DNA of 64,000 nucleotides, from contig OZ241746.1 in the NCBI GenBank assembly GCA_965201045.1, positions 868,001 through 932,000 of the forward strand, read 5' to 3'. The translations under genes were made by a program, and so were the position numbers. This DNA is from JAPORK01 sp026710285. GTDB lineage: Bacteria > Pseudomonadota > Gammaproteobacteria > Pseudomonadales > Endozoicomonadaceae. Under the pieces are notes generated by a model that saw only the letters and a program-made list of their open reading frames with translations, searched no databases and had not been told where the DNA came from. Shown in pieces: positions 19,516 through 28,480 of this stretch; the first letter of the stretch is position 1; the number at the start of each line of letters is the position of its first letter.

Positions 19516-21330
19516 ATGTATAGGATACTTCCTCATCAAGCAAACGTAGCGACCGGTCAATTAAACAAAACACCACCTGATAAAAAGCAGGTTCTTTTTT
19601 TTTCAACAGTTGTTCAAATAGCAAGGAGTCTGACATGGCCACAAGGTGAGGCAAGACTTTACTTGTCATCACTAGGATCTCTGATTAATAAGATGATCAA
19701 GGATAGCCGTGCTGATACGGAATATCTCAGCGTATTTGATCAAAATATTTTGAAATTATCAAAACTGCTTTTTAATGATGCAGATGCCAATATTCAAAAC
19801 AGGACAGAGAATGCAAATATCTCTTCAAATGGTGCTGTTAATAATGGATATGTCAGCACAATGCCAGCAAATCCAGATATTTTGAATAATCCATTGGTTG
19901 TTGCTTTGTATAGAAGAGATATAAACCAACTAAAACAATTGATTAAAGCAACAGGCAATACAGGTGTTCAAAATAGTTGTGGCGATATGCTTTTAGCTTA
20001 TTCTGTTTATTGGAATTTTCCAGAAGCTATCAATTTCTTAATTTATAAGGGAGTTAATCCTAATATCAGAAATGAAGAGGGGATGACACTTTTGCAGCTC
20101 AGCATAAAGAATGATTGTTATAACGCTTTCTATTGCTTATTAGGTCATGGTGTTGATATTAATGTCAAAGACAATAAAGGACGGACAGCTCTTTTTTATG
20201 CCACTCAAAAATCTTCGCACTACATTGAAAGATTATTAAGCTGTGCAAGTACCAGACCTGATATTCGGGACTGCTGTGATTATACCCCACTAATGTATGC
20301 TTTTGTTAATAACAATAGTCCGTGTGTCCAGAAATTATTACAGGCTGGTGCTGATCTTTATAGCCAAACCAAAAATAAGCATAACGCTTTTCATCTTGCT
20401 GCTGAAGCAGGAGATGCAGAATTAATTGATTGTATATTTATGCAAATGGCATTTCAGTCTGAAGGTACTGAGGCTCCTTGTTTCGTAAGTGATAAAAATG
20501 CACAGCCGAGTGGAATTAAGCCTGGCAATTTTGAAAATTACGGGGATAACACTCAATATTATGCAGCTGTTATACACAAACAACCAGAATGTGTCATAAC
20601 TCTTGAATCTGAAGATATTGAAACTTCTTCTATAGACAATAAAGATAAAGGGGTGGGTGGCGACAAGCCTGATAATATCAAATTAAATGATCATACTCAG
20701 TCTTATGTTAATTTTGTCAACGCTAAAGATATCCATGGTAACACTCCACTTCATATAGCCATCCAAAATAATAATATTGCATGTGTTAACAAATTATTAA
20801 CGTCTTTTTACATTGATATTAATGCTAAAAACAATAATGGATATACTCCCCTTCACTTGGCTATTCTCCTGAACAATTTAGAGCTCTTTATGATACTTTT
20901 GGAGCGTTTTGATATTGATATTAATGCTAAAGATAACAAGGGAAATACACTTCTTCATTTGGCTGTCTGCGAAAATGAATTAGGTTTTTTTATAATGTTG
21001 ATGTTGGCGGGGAATGGTATTGATATTAATGCTAGAAACAATGATGGATACACTCCTCTTCATCTTGCTGTTTCTAGGAATAGTGCAAAATGTATCGCAG
21101 CCTTATCAGAATCTCCTGCTATTGATATTAATGCTGCCAATGCTCAGGGCAACACTGCTCTTCATCTCGCCATTGACAAAAATGATACAGAGAGTGCCTT
21201 AATGTTATTGAAACATCCTGATATAGATGTTAATGCTCAAAACAATTATAAAAAAATGCCTCTTCAACTTGCTAAATATTGCAAAAATACAAAATTAGTC
21301 AGACTCTTAATGGAGTTTTTAGCTACTTGA
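19516..21330 (+). CDS. Ankyrin-repeat protein
   Basis: 604 residues with no signal peptide. After a 120-residue N-terminal part of unknown fold, ankyrin repeats run from about 120 to 310. A roughly 90-residue non-repeat linker follows, then a second block from about 400 to 600 with clear DxxGxTPLHxA cores (HGNTPLHIAI, NGYTPLHLAI, KGNTLLHLAV, DGYTPLHLAV, QGNTALHLAI). The recurrent DIDINAKNN segment gives DNA-level similarity among repeats. Ankyrin proteins bind other proteins. In host-associated bacteria many are secreted effectors, but nothing in the sequence proves export. It stands alone, with a hairpin at 21407-21425 after it. Confidence 0.92.
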   Translation: MYRILPHQANVATGQLNKTPPDKKQVLFFSTVVQIARSLTWPQGEARLYLSSLGSLINKMIKDSRADTEYLSVFDQNILKLSKLLFNDADANIQNRTENANISSNGAVNNGYVSTMPANPDILNNPLVVALYRRDINQLKQLIKATGNTGVQNSCGDMLLAYSVYWNFPEAINFLIYKGVNPNIRNEEGMTLLQLSIKNDCYNAFYCLLGHGVDINVKDNKGRTALFYATQKSSHYIERLLSCASTRPDIRDCCDYTPLMYAFVNNNSPCVQKLLQAGADLYSQTKNKHNAFHLAAEAGDAELIDCIFMQMAFQSEGTEAPCFVSDKNAQPSGIKPGNFENYGDNTQYYAAVIHKQPECVITLESEDIETSSIDNKDKGVGGDKPDNIKLNDHTQSYVNFVNAKDIHGNTPLHIAIQNNNIACVNKLLTSFYIDINAKNNNGYTPLHLAILLNNLELFMILLERFDIDINAKDNKGNTLLHLAVCENELGFFIMLMLAGNGIDINARNNDGYTPLHLAVSRNSAKCIAALSESPAIDINAANAQGNTALHLAIDKNDTESALMLLKHPDIDVNAQNNYKKMPLQLAKYCKNTKLVRLLMEFLAT

Positions 21331-21353
21331 TTACACCAGGAATGCTCAAAACG

Positions 21354-21391
21354 ATACGATGTAATGTGATGTAATGTGATGTAATACGATA
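21354..21391. repeat. Short tandem repeat after the ankyrin gene
   Basis: Near-tandem copies of GATGTAATGT/GATGTAATAC type units (10 bp) immediately after the stop codon. Confidence 0.6.
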
Positions 21392-21406
21392 CCCATTCAA
21401 TTTTAA

Positions 21407-21425
21407 AAAACCAAAGTTTGGTTTT
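21407..21425. terminator. Hairpin after the ankyrin gene
   Basis: AAAACCAAA/TTTGGTTTT palindrome in the convergent gap between the ankyrin gene and manC. Probable weak bidirectional terminator. Confidence 0.5.
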
Positions 21426-21569
21426 CTATAACTCTGTAATAATCACTTATAACAAATAAACCATGGTGTTTTAAAGTTAAATAGGTATCTGTCCGTCGTT
21501 GCTTTTTTGTTTTTGGTGTTTTTCTTATTTTTCCTGTTTTTTTGTAAATCCTCTATTCTTATAAACCCT

Positions 21570-23045
21570 CTATTCATTTTGAGTAATGTCTTGCAATTCA
21601 TTATTTACATAGTCTGACTTTATAGCAGACACACACTCTCTTCCGTACATATCATCAAAGCGCTCAATATCATTATCATGCAGATATTCACCACTCTGGA
21701 TTTCAATAACCTTTAAATCTTTATCACCTGGGTTTTCCAGGCGATGCAATTTACCAGGATTAACAGAAACAGACTGATTTTTCGACAATACAAAAACATC
21801 ACCATCTTTATAGATTTTTGCTGTTCCCTGTACAATTATCCAGTGCTCAGTACGGTAGGAATGTTTGTGCAGAGAAAGTTTTTCATAGGGTTTTATGGTC
21901 AGATGATTTACTCTAAAATGCTCGCCGCTATCAATTAAATCTGAGCTGCCCCAGGGTAGATAACGTTTACGATGGGTAACGGCTTCAGAGCGTTTCTTCA
22001 GCTTAACCTGTTTAACAATCTCTTTCACCTGCTGAGAGCAAGCTTTATCGGTTACTAAAATTGCATCATCACTCTCGGTAATAATCAGATCTTTCACACC
22101 TATGGTTGCAATCAGTTTGTGTTCACTGTTAATGTATGTATTGGTTGTATCACGGGTAATAACATCACCGTTTATTACATTGCCATCACTGTTCTTATCT
22201 GATACTTCCCATAAAGAAGACCAGCTTCCCACATCAGACCAGCCAGCATTCAGAGGTACCATAACGGCAGCTGTTGTCTTTTCCATCAAAGCATAATCAA
22301 CAGAGTCTGCCGGACATACTGAAAAGCTTTCTTCATCTAAGCGAATAAAAGTCAAATCTGCTTTTGCTTTTTCAAATGCATGCCAACAAGCTCTAAATAT
22401 CTGTGGCTGATATTTATGCATTTGTTGTGTGAAGGTCTCTGCTTCAAACAAAAGCATACCGGAGTTCCAGTAATATTCACCGGAAACCACGTACTGTTCT
22501 GCGGTAGCCTGATCTGGCTTTTCCACAAACTGTTCAACCACTGCATAAGACTTATCACCAAACGGCTTACGTTTAATGTATCCATAGCCTGTTTCTGCAC
22601 AGGTGGGTGTTACACCAAAAGACACCAGATGTTTTTGCTCTGCTGCATAACGTGCCTTTTCGATAGCTGCATGAAAAGCCTGTCTGTTTTTAATAACATG
22701 ATCGGCTGTCAATATCAGTAGTTGTGCTGTACTACCATATGCTTTCATTGCATGTAGTGCAGCCACCGTAATAGCGGGTGCAGTATTGCGTCCACAAGGT
22801 TCCAAAATAATTTTTGCATTCTCAAAACCTACTTCACGCAACTGCTCTGCTACTACGAAACGATGATCATTGTTAGCAATTACAACCGGCGGAGCTAGTC
22901 CGGGAATCCCTTTCAGTCTGTGTAATGTTTCCTGAAACAACGTATATTTAGCATTAAAATTAATAAATTGTTTTGGAAATTGTGCCCGTGACTGCGGCCA
23001 GAGTCGACTGCCGGAACCACCGGATAAAATAACAGGGATTAACAT
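21570..23045 (-). CDS. manC: Mannose-1-phosphate guanylyltransferase / mannose-6-phosphate isomerase
   Basis: Makes GDP-mannose for surface polysaccharide, and in bifunctional forms also isomerises fructose 6-phosphate. The chosen ATG (23043-23045) gives MLIPVILSGGSGSRLWP with AAGGAT 6 bases upstream. The product is 491 residues. The N-terminal nucleotidyltransferase carries GGSGSRLWPxSR and FVEKPD. The C-terminal cupin has HKHSYRTEHWIIVQGTA and LHRLENPG. It lies just downstream of the broken gmd, so the pair once fed GDP-sugar synthesis. Confidence 0.93.
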   Translation of the reverse strand: MLIPVILSGGSGSRLWPQSRAQFPKQFINFNAKYTLFQETLHRLKGIPGLAPPVVIANNDHRFVVAEQLREVGFENAKIILEPCGRNTAPAITVAALHAMKAYGSTAQLLILTADHVIKNRQAFHAAIEKARYAAEQKHLVSFGVTPTCAETGYGYIKRKPFGDKSYAVVEQFVEKPDQATAEQYVVSGEYYWNSGMLLFEAETFTQQMHKYQPQIFRACWHAFEKAKADLTFIRLDEESFSVCPADSVDYALMEKTTAAVMVPLNAGWSDVGSWSSLWEVSDKNSDGNVINGDVITRDTTNTYINSEHKLIATIGVKDLIITESDDAILVTDKACSQQVKEIVKQVKLKKRSEAVTHRKRYLPWGSSDLIDSGEHFRVNHLTIKPYEKLSLHKHSYRTEHWIIVQGTAKIYKDGDVFVLSKNQSVSVNPGKLHRLENPGDKDLKVIEIQSGEYLHDNDIERFDDMYGRECVSAIKSDYVNNELQDITQNE

Positions 23046-23055
23046 ATCTAAATCC

Positions 23056-23600
23056 TTATGTAAAAGACTCAATACGCTGCATATCAGCATCAACCATCAT
23101 GGTGATAAGTGTTTCCAGCGATGTTTTTGGTACCCAGCCAAGCTGTTTTCTGGCTTTGCTGGCATCACCCTGCAATACATCTACTTCAGCAGGGCGGTAA
23201 AGTATTGGATCAAATCCTGATATAATCTTCATAGTTTAGTGAAAGATGCCCAAAAGCAATCCTGCATATTTCCCGTACTGTGGTTGTAGTGTCTGTGGCA
23301 ATCACGTAATCATCCGGTTTTTTCGCAGCATAAGGTGCATGGCTTCCACGTAGTCACCGGCAAAACCCCAGTCACGCTTAGCATCAATATTACCCAGCCT
23401 TAACTCTTTTTGAATACCGCATTTGATACGTACGGCTGCATCGGTTACTTTGCGGGTTACAAACTCAGGGCTGCGCAGTGGTGATTCATGGTTAAACAGA
23501 ATACCACCGGAAGCATGAAGGTTAAAGCTTTCCCGGTAATTTACAGTTATCCAGTGACCATAAAGTTTAGCGACACCATAGGTGATGTGGTATGGTTTTG
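23056..23600 (-). pseudogene. gmd: gmd remnant (GDP-mannose 4,6-dehydratase)
   Basis: Read on the minus strand, the segment near 23270-23600 encodes YGVAKLYGHWITVNYRESF and HESPLRSPEFVTRKV and LGNIDAKRDWGFAGDYVEA, all characteristic of GMD. After frame changes near 23240-23330 it continues to DPILYRPAEVDVLQGDASKA and KQLGWVPKTSLETLI, ending TAA at 23056-23058. The N-terminal half with the NAD-binding Gly motif is missing and at least one indel separates the pieces, so it cannot make an active enzyme. GDP-fucose or GDP-rhamnose-type sugars would therefore not be made from this locus. Confidence 0.88.
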
Positions 23601-23862
23601 TTGGAAAATTTGTTCAATAACACGCTAACAGTTGACACTTCAAATTTGCACATAAAACTAAAGCGCACGCTATTTAATGGTAAACTTTGAAAAAGTTATG
23701 AACAGGTTTTTGGCTTAAACATATTCAGCTTTATTGCAAAAGCACTGTTCAGCCTTTACAGAGAGAGGTTTAGTATACAACCCGTCAAAAAAAGCTTGCA
23801 TTTTATTCCACAAAAAAAATACAATTAGGTTTGTATATTGTTTTTATGAGGAGGGGATAAAA

Positions 23863-23994
23863 TTGAAAAAAACAATAAGAAATATGTCTTGTGTATGTTT
23901 ATTGATTTTTCCTGTGCTTTTTGCTAATTGTATACAGGCAAAGTATTGTAGTTTGTGTGGTAGTGACCCATGGGTATGTGAAGATATGATTTAG
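23863..23994 (+). CDS. Small secreted Cys-containing peptide (TTG start)
   Basis: I do not recognise this 43-residue product. A strong ribosome site (GAGGAGGGG) lies about 6 bases before a TTG, followed by KKTIRNMSCVCLLIFPVLF, then ANCIQA. This is a clear signal peptide cleaved near residue 26. The mature part is about 17 residues with three Cys (KYCSLCGSDPWVCEDMI). The site decides for TTG rather than the weaker in-frame upstream ATG. It lies alone on the plus strand inside the minus-strand polysaccharide locus. It could be a secreted peptide or a decayed exported protein. Confidence 0.5.
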   Translation: MKKTIRNMSCVCLLIFPVLFANCIQAKYCSLCGSDPWVCEDMI

Positions 23995-24071
23995 CTTGTT
24001 GTACTGTATACCCATTTAGAAGAAGGGAGAAAAGCGTGAGGACTTGGTTGCTGAAGGACTACAGATACTCA

Positions 24072-24104
24072 AACAAAAACCCCAGGGCGGGGTTTGAATA
24101 AACA
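24072..24104. terminator. Hairpin after the small peptide gene
   Basis: AAAAACCCC AGGGC GGGGTTTG hairpin with A/T runs either side, between convergent genes. Probable bidirectional terminator. Confidence 0.65.
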
Positions 24105-24108
24105 AAAT

Positions 24109-24933
24109 TTACTTTTCGTGTTTTGGTGTTGATTGTAAATTACCTGCATGGTAAACTTCTGCAGCAAGGTCAACAGAGCTTCTCTTTTTAATCAGACCTA
24201 AAATGTCTTTATTTTCCTTTTGCTTTCCGTAAGGTACAAACAGAGCTTTTCCTCGTTTTTCTGTGTTTTCAGGAACATCAGTAAGGTAGTAAACAGCTAA
24301 TGATTTATGATTATTTTCTGTAGGACAAGTAATAGGTTTTGGAAGTCCGTGCCAGCTGTTTTGTGTTGTATCAAATAATACCGCTCTGTTAAATAAAGGA
24401 GCTACTGCCTTTATCATTTTTCCGGCTGTATTGGTTTTTTCATTGTGCTCCCAAAGTCCTAAATGTCCTCCCCAGGATTCCTGCCAGTTTTGTTCTAAAT
24501 AAATAATTAAATTTAACTTTCTTTGTTTTTTAAGTTTGGGGTGAATCGAATAATCAAGATGTGTATTTAACTTTCCTCCCCTTCGATGAATATGCTATCC
24601 ACCACCATTTAATCCGCAATCAGAATATAGCTTGTCAAGGTCCAATGTTGTTTTTAGTTCATCTATAAACTGAGATGAATTTAAAAAACAAAAAATATCA
24701 TAGGTAAGCGGTGGAAATACATTGTAATTATTGCACACCTTTTTAATTTCAAGGGCATTGTCATACTTGTGCCAGACATCACTTTTATATGCAGGAAACT
24801 CTTCTGATAATTCTTTGGCGATACTTTCTTTAAAAAAATCATCTATCACTATGTGTGGAAAAGGTGTAGCACTCCAAAATTTTTCTTTTATACCTTTTAA
24901 GCATGCACCATTAGTTATATCACTTATATCCAT
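24109..24933 (-). pseudogene. 2-oxoglutarate/Fe(II)-dependent oxygenase-like gene with one amber codon
   Basis: The whole 275-codon frame is open except for TAG at 24595-24597. Before it the frame reads PFPHIVIDDFFKESIAKELS...YSDCGLNGGG. After it come HIHRRGGKLNTHLDYSIHP, LIIYLEQNWQESWGGHLGLW, FDTTQNSWHGLPKP and KSLAVYYLTD. Relatives have Trp (GGGWH) at the stop, so one TGG-to-TAG change is the likely lesion. The HxD (HLD) and the distal His (HGL) would be the iron ligands of this dioxygenase class. Members beside polysaccharide genes are thought to modify sugars or related small molecules. The role here is unknown. It is probably inactive unless the amber codon is suppressed. Confidence 0.8.
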
Positions 24934-25090
24934 AAGACTTTCCTTTTCGATATCCTACCTTAATTTTATATTGCACATTTTTTATTACTGAATATTTATA
25001 CATAAACTGTTTTATATCCTATGAAGGTTTACCATCAGTTCACTTAAAATCACTTAAAAAGTTTTGCTATAATTTTAATCAAAGAGCACT

Positions 25091-25984
25091 TTATCTTTTG
25101 TCATACACAGAAAACAAAAGAGTTTTTAAAACATAGTCAACACCATCATACCAGGACAGATCTTTTTTTAATAAAGATTTAAGTTGTGTACTTTTTAATC
25201 TGGAGTTTTTAGGTCGATATGCTTTTACAGGAAATTCAGAAGACGGGATAGAGGATAGTTTTGTTTTTTCGATAGCAGGATTAAAATGTCCGGCTCTGTT
25301 AAAAATATATTGTGCAAACTCATACCAGCTGCACCAGGGAGAACCACTAAAGTGATAAATACCACTTGCTTTATCTTCTGAGGTTTCCTGCATCAACTTA
25401 AGAAACACCTGTGCAATATGACCTGCCCAGGTAGGTCCTCCTTTTTGGTCATCAACGACTCTTATCTCATCTCTTTCTTTAGTAAGACGGAGCATGGTCT
25501 TTAAAAAGTTATTTCCATGCTGACTAAAAACCCAGCTCACCCTTAAAATAAGTGCTTGTGGACAGGCTTCCATTACAGCAGTCTCTCCTGCAAGTTTTGT
25601 ACGACCATAAGCGTTTTTAGGGTTGGGTTGATCCGTTTCTATATAAGCGTCTTCTTTTTCTCCATCAAAAACATAATCTGTTGATAAATGAAAAAATCGA
25701 CAACCCGTCTTATATGCAGCTTGTGCAAGATGTTTAGCTCCTGAGCAATTCACTTGATATGCAAACGATTCCTCATCTTCTGCTTTATCTACAGCTGTAT
25801 AAGCGGCTGCATTGATTAATATATCAGGTTTAAGTTTGGTAACTGTATTTATTACCTCTTGCTCTGAAGTAATATCCAGCATTTGATGATTGCATCCGGT
25901 AACATTGTATCCGTTCTCATTAAATAGTTGAACCAAGTGTCGACCTGTTTGCCCATCGGCACCGGTTATCATTATTTTTTGCAT
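25091..25984 (-). CDS. rfbD: dTDP-4-dehydrorhamnose reductase
   Basis: Last step of dTDP-L-rhamnose synthesis, reducing dTDP-4-keto-L-rhamnose with NAD(P)H. The 297-residue protein has the Rossmann start ITGADGQTGRHLVQLF, the catalytic STDYVFDGEKE, YGRTKLAGE (YxxxK), and RVSWVFSQHGNNFLKTMLRL. Its start overlaps the end of rfbC by 13 bp, so the genes are translationally coupled. It is the last gene of the rfbBACD order here. Confidence 0.96.
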   Translation of the reverse strand: MQKIMITGADGQTGRHLVQLFNENGYNVTGCNHQMLDITSEQEVINTVTKLKPDILINAAAYTAVDKAEDEESFAYQVNCSGAKHLAQAAYKTGCRFFHLSTDYVFDGEKEDAYIETDQPNPKNAYGRTKLAGETAVMEACPQALILRVSWVFSQHGNNFLKTMLRLTKERDEIRVVDDQKGGPTWAGHIAQVFLKLMQETSEDKASGIYHFSGSPWCSWYEFAQYIFNRAGHFNPAIEKTKLSSIPSSEFPVKAYRPKNSRLKSTQLKSLLKKDLSWYDGVDYVLKTLLFSVYDKR

Positions 25985-26520
25985 TGTGGGAACAGTTCAT
26001 TCAGTGTTGGGTAAACATTATCCTTTGCTGAAATCAAAGGATTTTTAACCGGCCAGTCAATATTTATGGCAGGATCATTCCATATAATTCCATATTCATA
26101 TTCAGGGCAGTAATAATCAGTGCATTTATATTGAAAATCTGCTATATCGCTAAGCACACAAAATCCATGCGCATAGCCGGGAGGTATATAAAACTGATGA
26201 TGATTTTCTTCACTAAGCTCCACTCCAACATACTGACCATAAGTTGCAGATTGTGGATTAACATCTACAGCAACATCATACACACACCCACGACTTACAC
26301 GAACCAGCTTGCCTTGGGGGCGTGTTTTCTGAAAATGCAATCCTCTTAATACACCTCTGGCTGATCTTGAATGGTTATCCTGAACAAAAGGCAATTTTAC
26401 GCCGGCTTCTTTTGCATAACGCTTTACCTGAAATGATTCAATAAAAAAGCCCCGGTTATCACCAAACACATCTGGCTCAATGATAACACATCCTTCAAGC
26501 GCAGTTGTTATTACATTCAT
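25972..26520 (-). CDS. rfbC: dTDP-4-dehydrorhamnose 3,5-epimerase
   Basis: Cupin-fold epimerase of the dTDP-rhamnose pathway. 182 residues with DNRGFFIESF, FVQDNHSRSARGVLRGLHFQ, the catalytic His in RGLHFQ, VRVSRGCVYDVAVD and PPGYAHGFCVLSD. Overlaps the rfbA stop by four bases (ATGA-type coupling). Confidence 0.97.
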   Translation of the reverse strand: MNVITTALEGCVIIEPDVFGDNRGFFIESFQVKRYAKEAGVKLPFVQDNHSRSARGVLRGLHFQKTRPQGKLVRVSRGCVYDVAVDVNPQSATYGQYVGVELSEENHHQFYIPPGYAHGFCVLSDIADFQYKCTDYYCPEYEYGIIWNDPAINIDWPVKNPLISAKDNVYPTLNELFPQCKK

Positions 26521-27401
26521 TCATTCTCCTTCAAGATTTGTTCAAGATATCGCCCATAATCTGTTTTCGCTAATGATTCTGATTGTTGCTGTAACTCTTG
26601 CTTGTTAATCCAGCCACTATAATAAGCTATTTCCTCAGGACAGGCTATTTTTAAACCTTGCCTGTGTTCTACAGTTTGCACAAACTGACTAGCTTCCAAC
26701 AGGGAATCATGCGTTCCGGTATCCAGCCAGGCAAAACCACGACCTAAGACACTGACATTAAGATCGCCACGTTTTAGATAAACAAGATTAACACTGGTAA
26801 TCTCCAGTTCTCCGCGTGCAGATGGTTGAAGAGTTCTGGCAATATCAACTACATTATTGTCATAAAAATAAAGGCCTGTAACTGCATAGTTTGATTTAGG
26901 GTTTGTTGGTTTTTCTTCAATACTCAATGCATGATAATTATCATCAAACTGAATTACACCAAAACGCTCCGGATCAGGAACACGATAACCGAAGATGGTA
27001 CTACCTTTATTTATCGCTGTTGCAGCCTTTAATTTTTCAGTAAAGTGCTGACCATAAAATAAATTATCTCCCAGAATAAGACATACATTATCCTGACCAA
27101 TAAAATCAGCACCAATGGTGAAAGCCTGTGCTAAACCTTCAGGTTGAGGTTGTACTGCATAACTAAAGCTGACACCAAACTGCTTTCCACATCCCAGCAA
27201 TTTTTCAAAACAGGGTAAATCATCTGGTGTAGAAATAATCAAAATTTCTCTTATATCCGATAACATCAATACTGATAATGGATAATAGATCATTGGTTTA
27301 TCATAAACAGGCAGAAGCTGCTTTGAAACACCTAAAGTAATCGGGTAAAGCCGTGTACCTGAACCGCCAGCAAGAATAATACCTTTGTATTTATTATACA
27401 T
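26517..27401 (-). CDS. rfbA: Glucose-1-phosphate thymidylyltransferase
   Basis: Makes dTDP-glucose, the first committed step to dTDP-rhamnose. The ATG at 27399-27401 (MYNKYKGIILAGGSGTRLYP) is chosen because GGAG lies 9 bases upstream; an in-frame TTG five codons earlier is less likely. 294 residues. The nucleotide-binding loop GGSGTRLYP and motifs KPMIYYPLSVLM, LGDNLFYG, EEKPTNPKSNYAVTGLYFYD and WLDTGTHDSL are all present. Its start overlaps the rfbB stop codon. Confidence 0.96.
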   Translation of the reverse strand: MYNKYKGIILAGGSGTRLYPITLGVSKQLLPVYDKPMIYYPLSVLMLSDIREILIISTPDDLPCFEKLLGCGKQFGVSFSYAVQPQPEGLAQAFTIGADFIGQDNVCLILGDNLFYGQHFTEKLKAATAINKGSTIFGYRVPDPERFGVIQFDDNYHALSIEEKPTNPKSNYAVTGLYFYDNNVVDIARTLQPSARGELEITSVNLVYLKRGDLNVSVLGRGFAWLDTGTHDSLLEASQFVQTVEHRQGLKIACPEEIAYYSGWINKQELQQQSESLAKTDYGRYLEQILKENE

Positions 27402-28464
27402 TGCATAAATCTCCAATACGATCTAACTGGTAGTCTTCAGATAAAATATCTTTCCACCAGTGATGGTTTTCAAGATACCATAATACTGTTTTACGCAACC
27501 CGGACTCAAAAGTCTCCCGGGGAAACCAATCTAATTCTGTTTGAATTTTTGATGCATTAATTGCATATCGCTTATCATGACCCGGTCGGTCGGTAACAAA
27601 GGAGATTAAATCAGCATAAGCATAAACACCACCTGGCTTATTGGGTGCTAATTCTTCTAGTAATTTACAAATAAGCTTAACTACCTCAATATTTTTCTTT
27701 TCATTATTACTTCCTATATTATAGGTTTCACCTGTCTTACCTTTAATGATTACCCGATAAAGGGCTCTTACATGATCTTCAACATAGAGCCAGTCTCTTA
27801 TTTGACAACCATCACCATAAATAGGAAGCTCCTTACCCAGCAATGCATTAAGAATTATGTGTGGAATAAATTTTTCCGGGAAATGATAAGGTCCATAGTT
27901 ATTTGAGCAATTTGTAATCAGTACGGGTAGACCATAAGTGAGATGCCAGGCTTTTACCAGATGGTCTGAACTTGCTTTACTGGCTGAATAAGGTGAGCTG
28001 GGTGCATAAGGTGTTTCTTCACTAAAAAGACCATCAGAATCAGAAAGATCTCCAAAAACTTCATCTGTAGAAATATGATGAAAACGAAAAGTATCTTTTT
28101 TTTCTTTTGGTAAATTATTCCAATAAGTTCTGACTGTTTCCAATAAAATGAAGGTACCCACAATATTTGTCTGAATAAAATCAGCAGAGCCATCAATAGA
28201 GCGATCAACATGACTTTCAGCAGCGAGATGCATTACAGCGTCAGGCTGGTATTGGTTAAACAAAACGTTGATAGACGTTTTATCGCATATATCGGTCTGC
28301 TTAAAAGTGTAACGTGAAGAATTTTCAATACTACTGAGTGATGCTAAATTACCTGCATAGGTTAGCTTATCAATATTAATAACAGTATGATCTGTTGCAT
28401 TAATAAGAAAACGAATGAGTGCAGAACCAATAAAACCAGCTCCACCCGTTACAAAAATAACCAT
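27394..28464 (-). CDS. rfbB: dTDP-glucose 4,6-dehydratase
   Basis: Converts dTDP-glucose to dTDP-4-keto-6-deoxyglucose with bound NAD. The 356-residue product has the GGAGFIGSALIR loop, HLAAESHVDRSIDG, STDEVFGDL, the YSASKASSDHL active-site Tyr/Lys, and NCSNNYGPYHFPEK, a family signature. It is the first of the four rhamnose genes and lies 16 bp after a probable rhamnosyltransferase gene. Confidence 0.97.
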   Translation of the reverse strand: MVIFVTGGAGFIGSALIRFLINATDHTVINIDKLTYAGNLASLSSIENSSRYTFKQTDICDKTSINVLFNQYQPDAVMHLAAESHVDRSIDGSADFIQTNIVGTFILLETVRTYWNNLPKEKKDTFRFHHISTDEVFGDLSDSDGLFSEETPYAPSSPYSASKASSDHLVKAWHLTYGLPVLITNCSNNYGPYHFPEKFIPHIILNALLGKELPIYGDGCQIRDWLYVEDHVRALYRVIIKGKTGETYNIGSNNEKKNIEVVKLICKLLEELAPNKPGGVYAYADLISFVTDRPGHDKRYAINASKIQTELDWFPRETFESGLRKTVLWYLENHHWWKDILSEDYQLDRIGDLCNV

Positions 28465-28480
28465 CTTTTTCCTTAAAGTT

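Noticed and set aside
24109..24417. Separate 102-residue gene downstream of the oxygenase start
   Set aside because: It is in the same frame as the upstream part, and the intervening sequence continues the same family after one TAG, so it is one interrupted gene.
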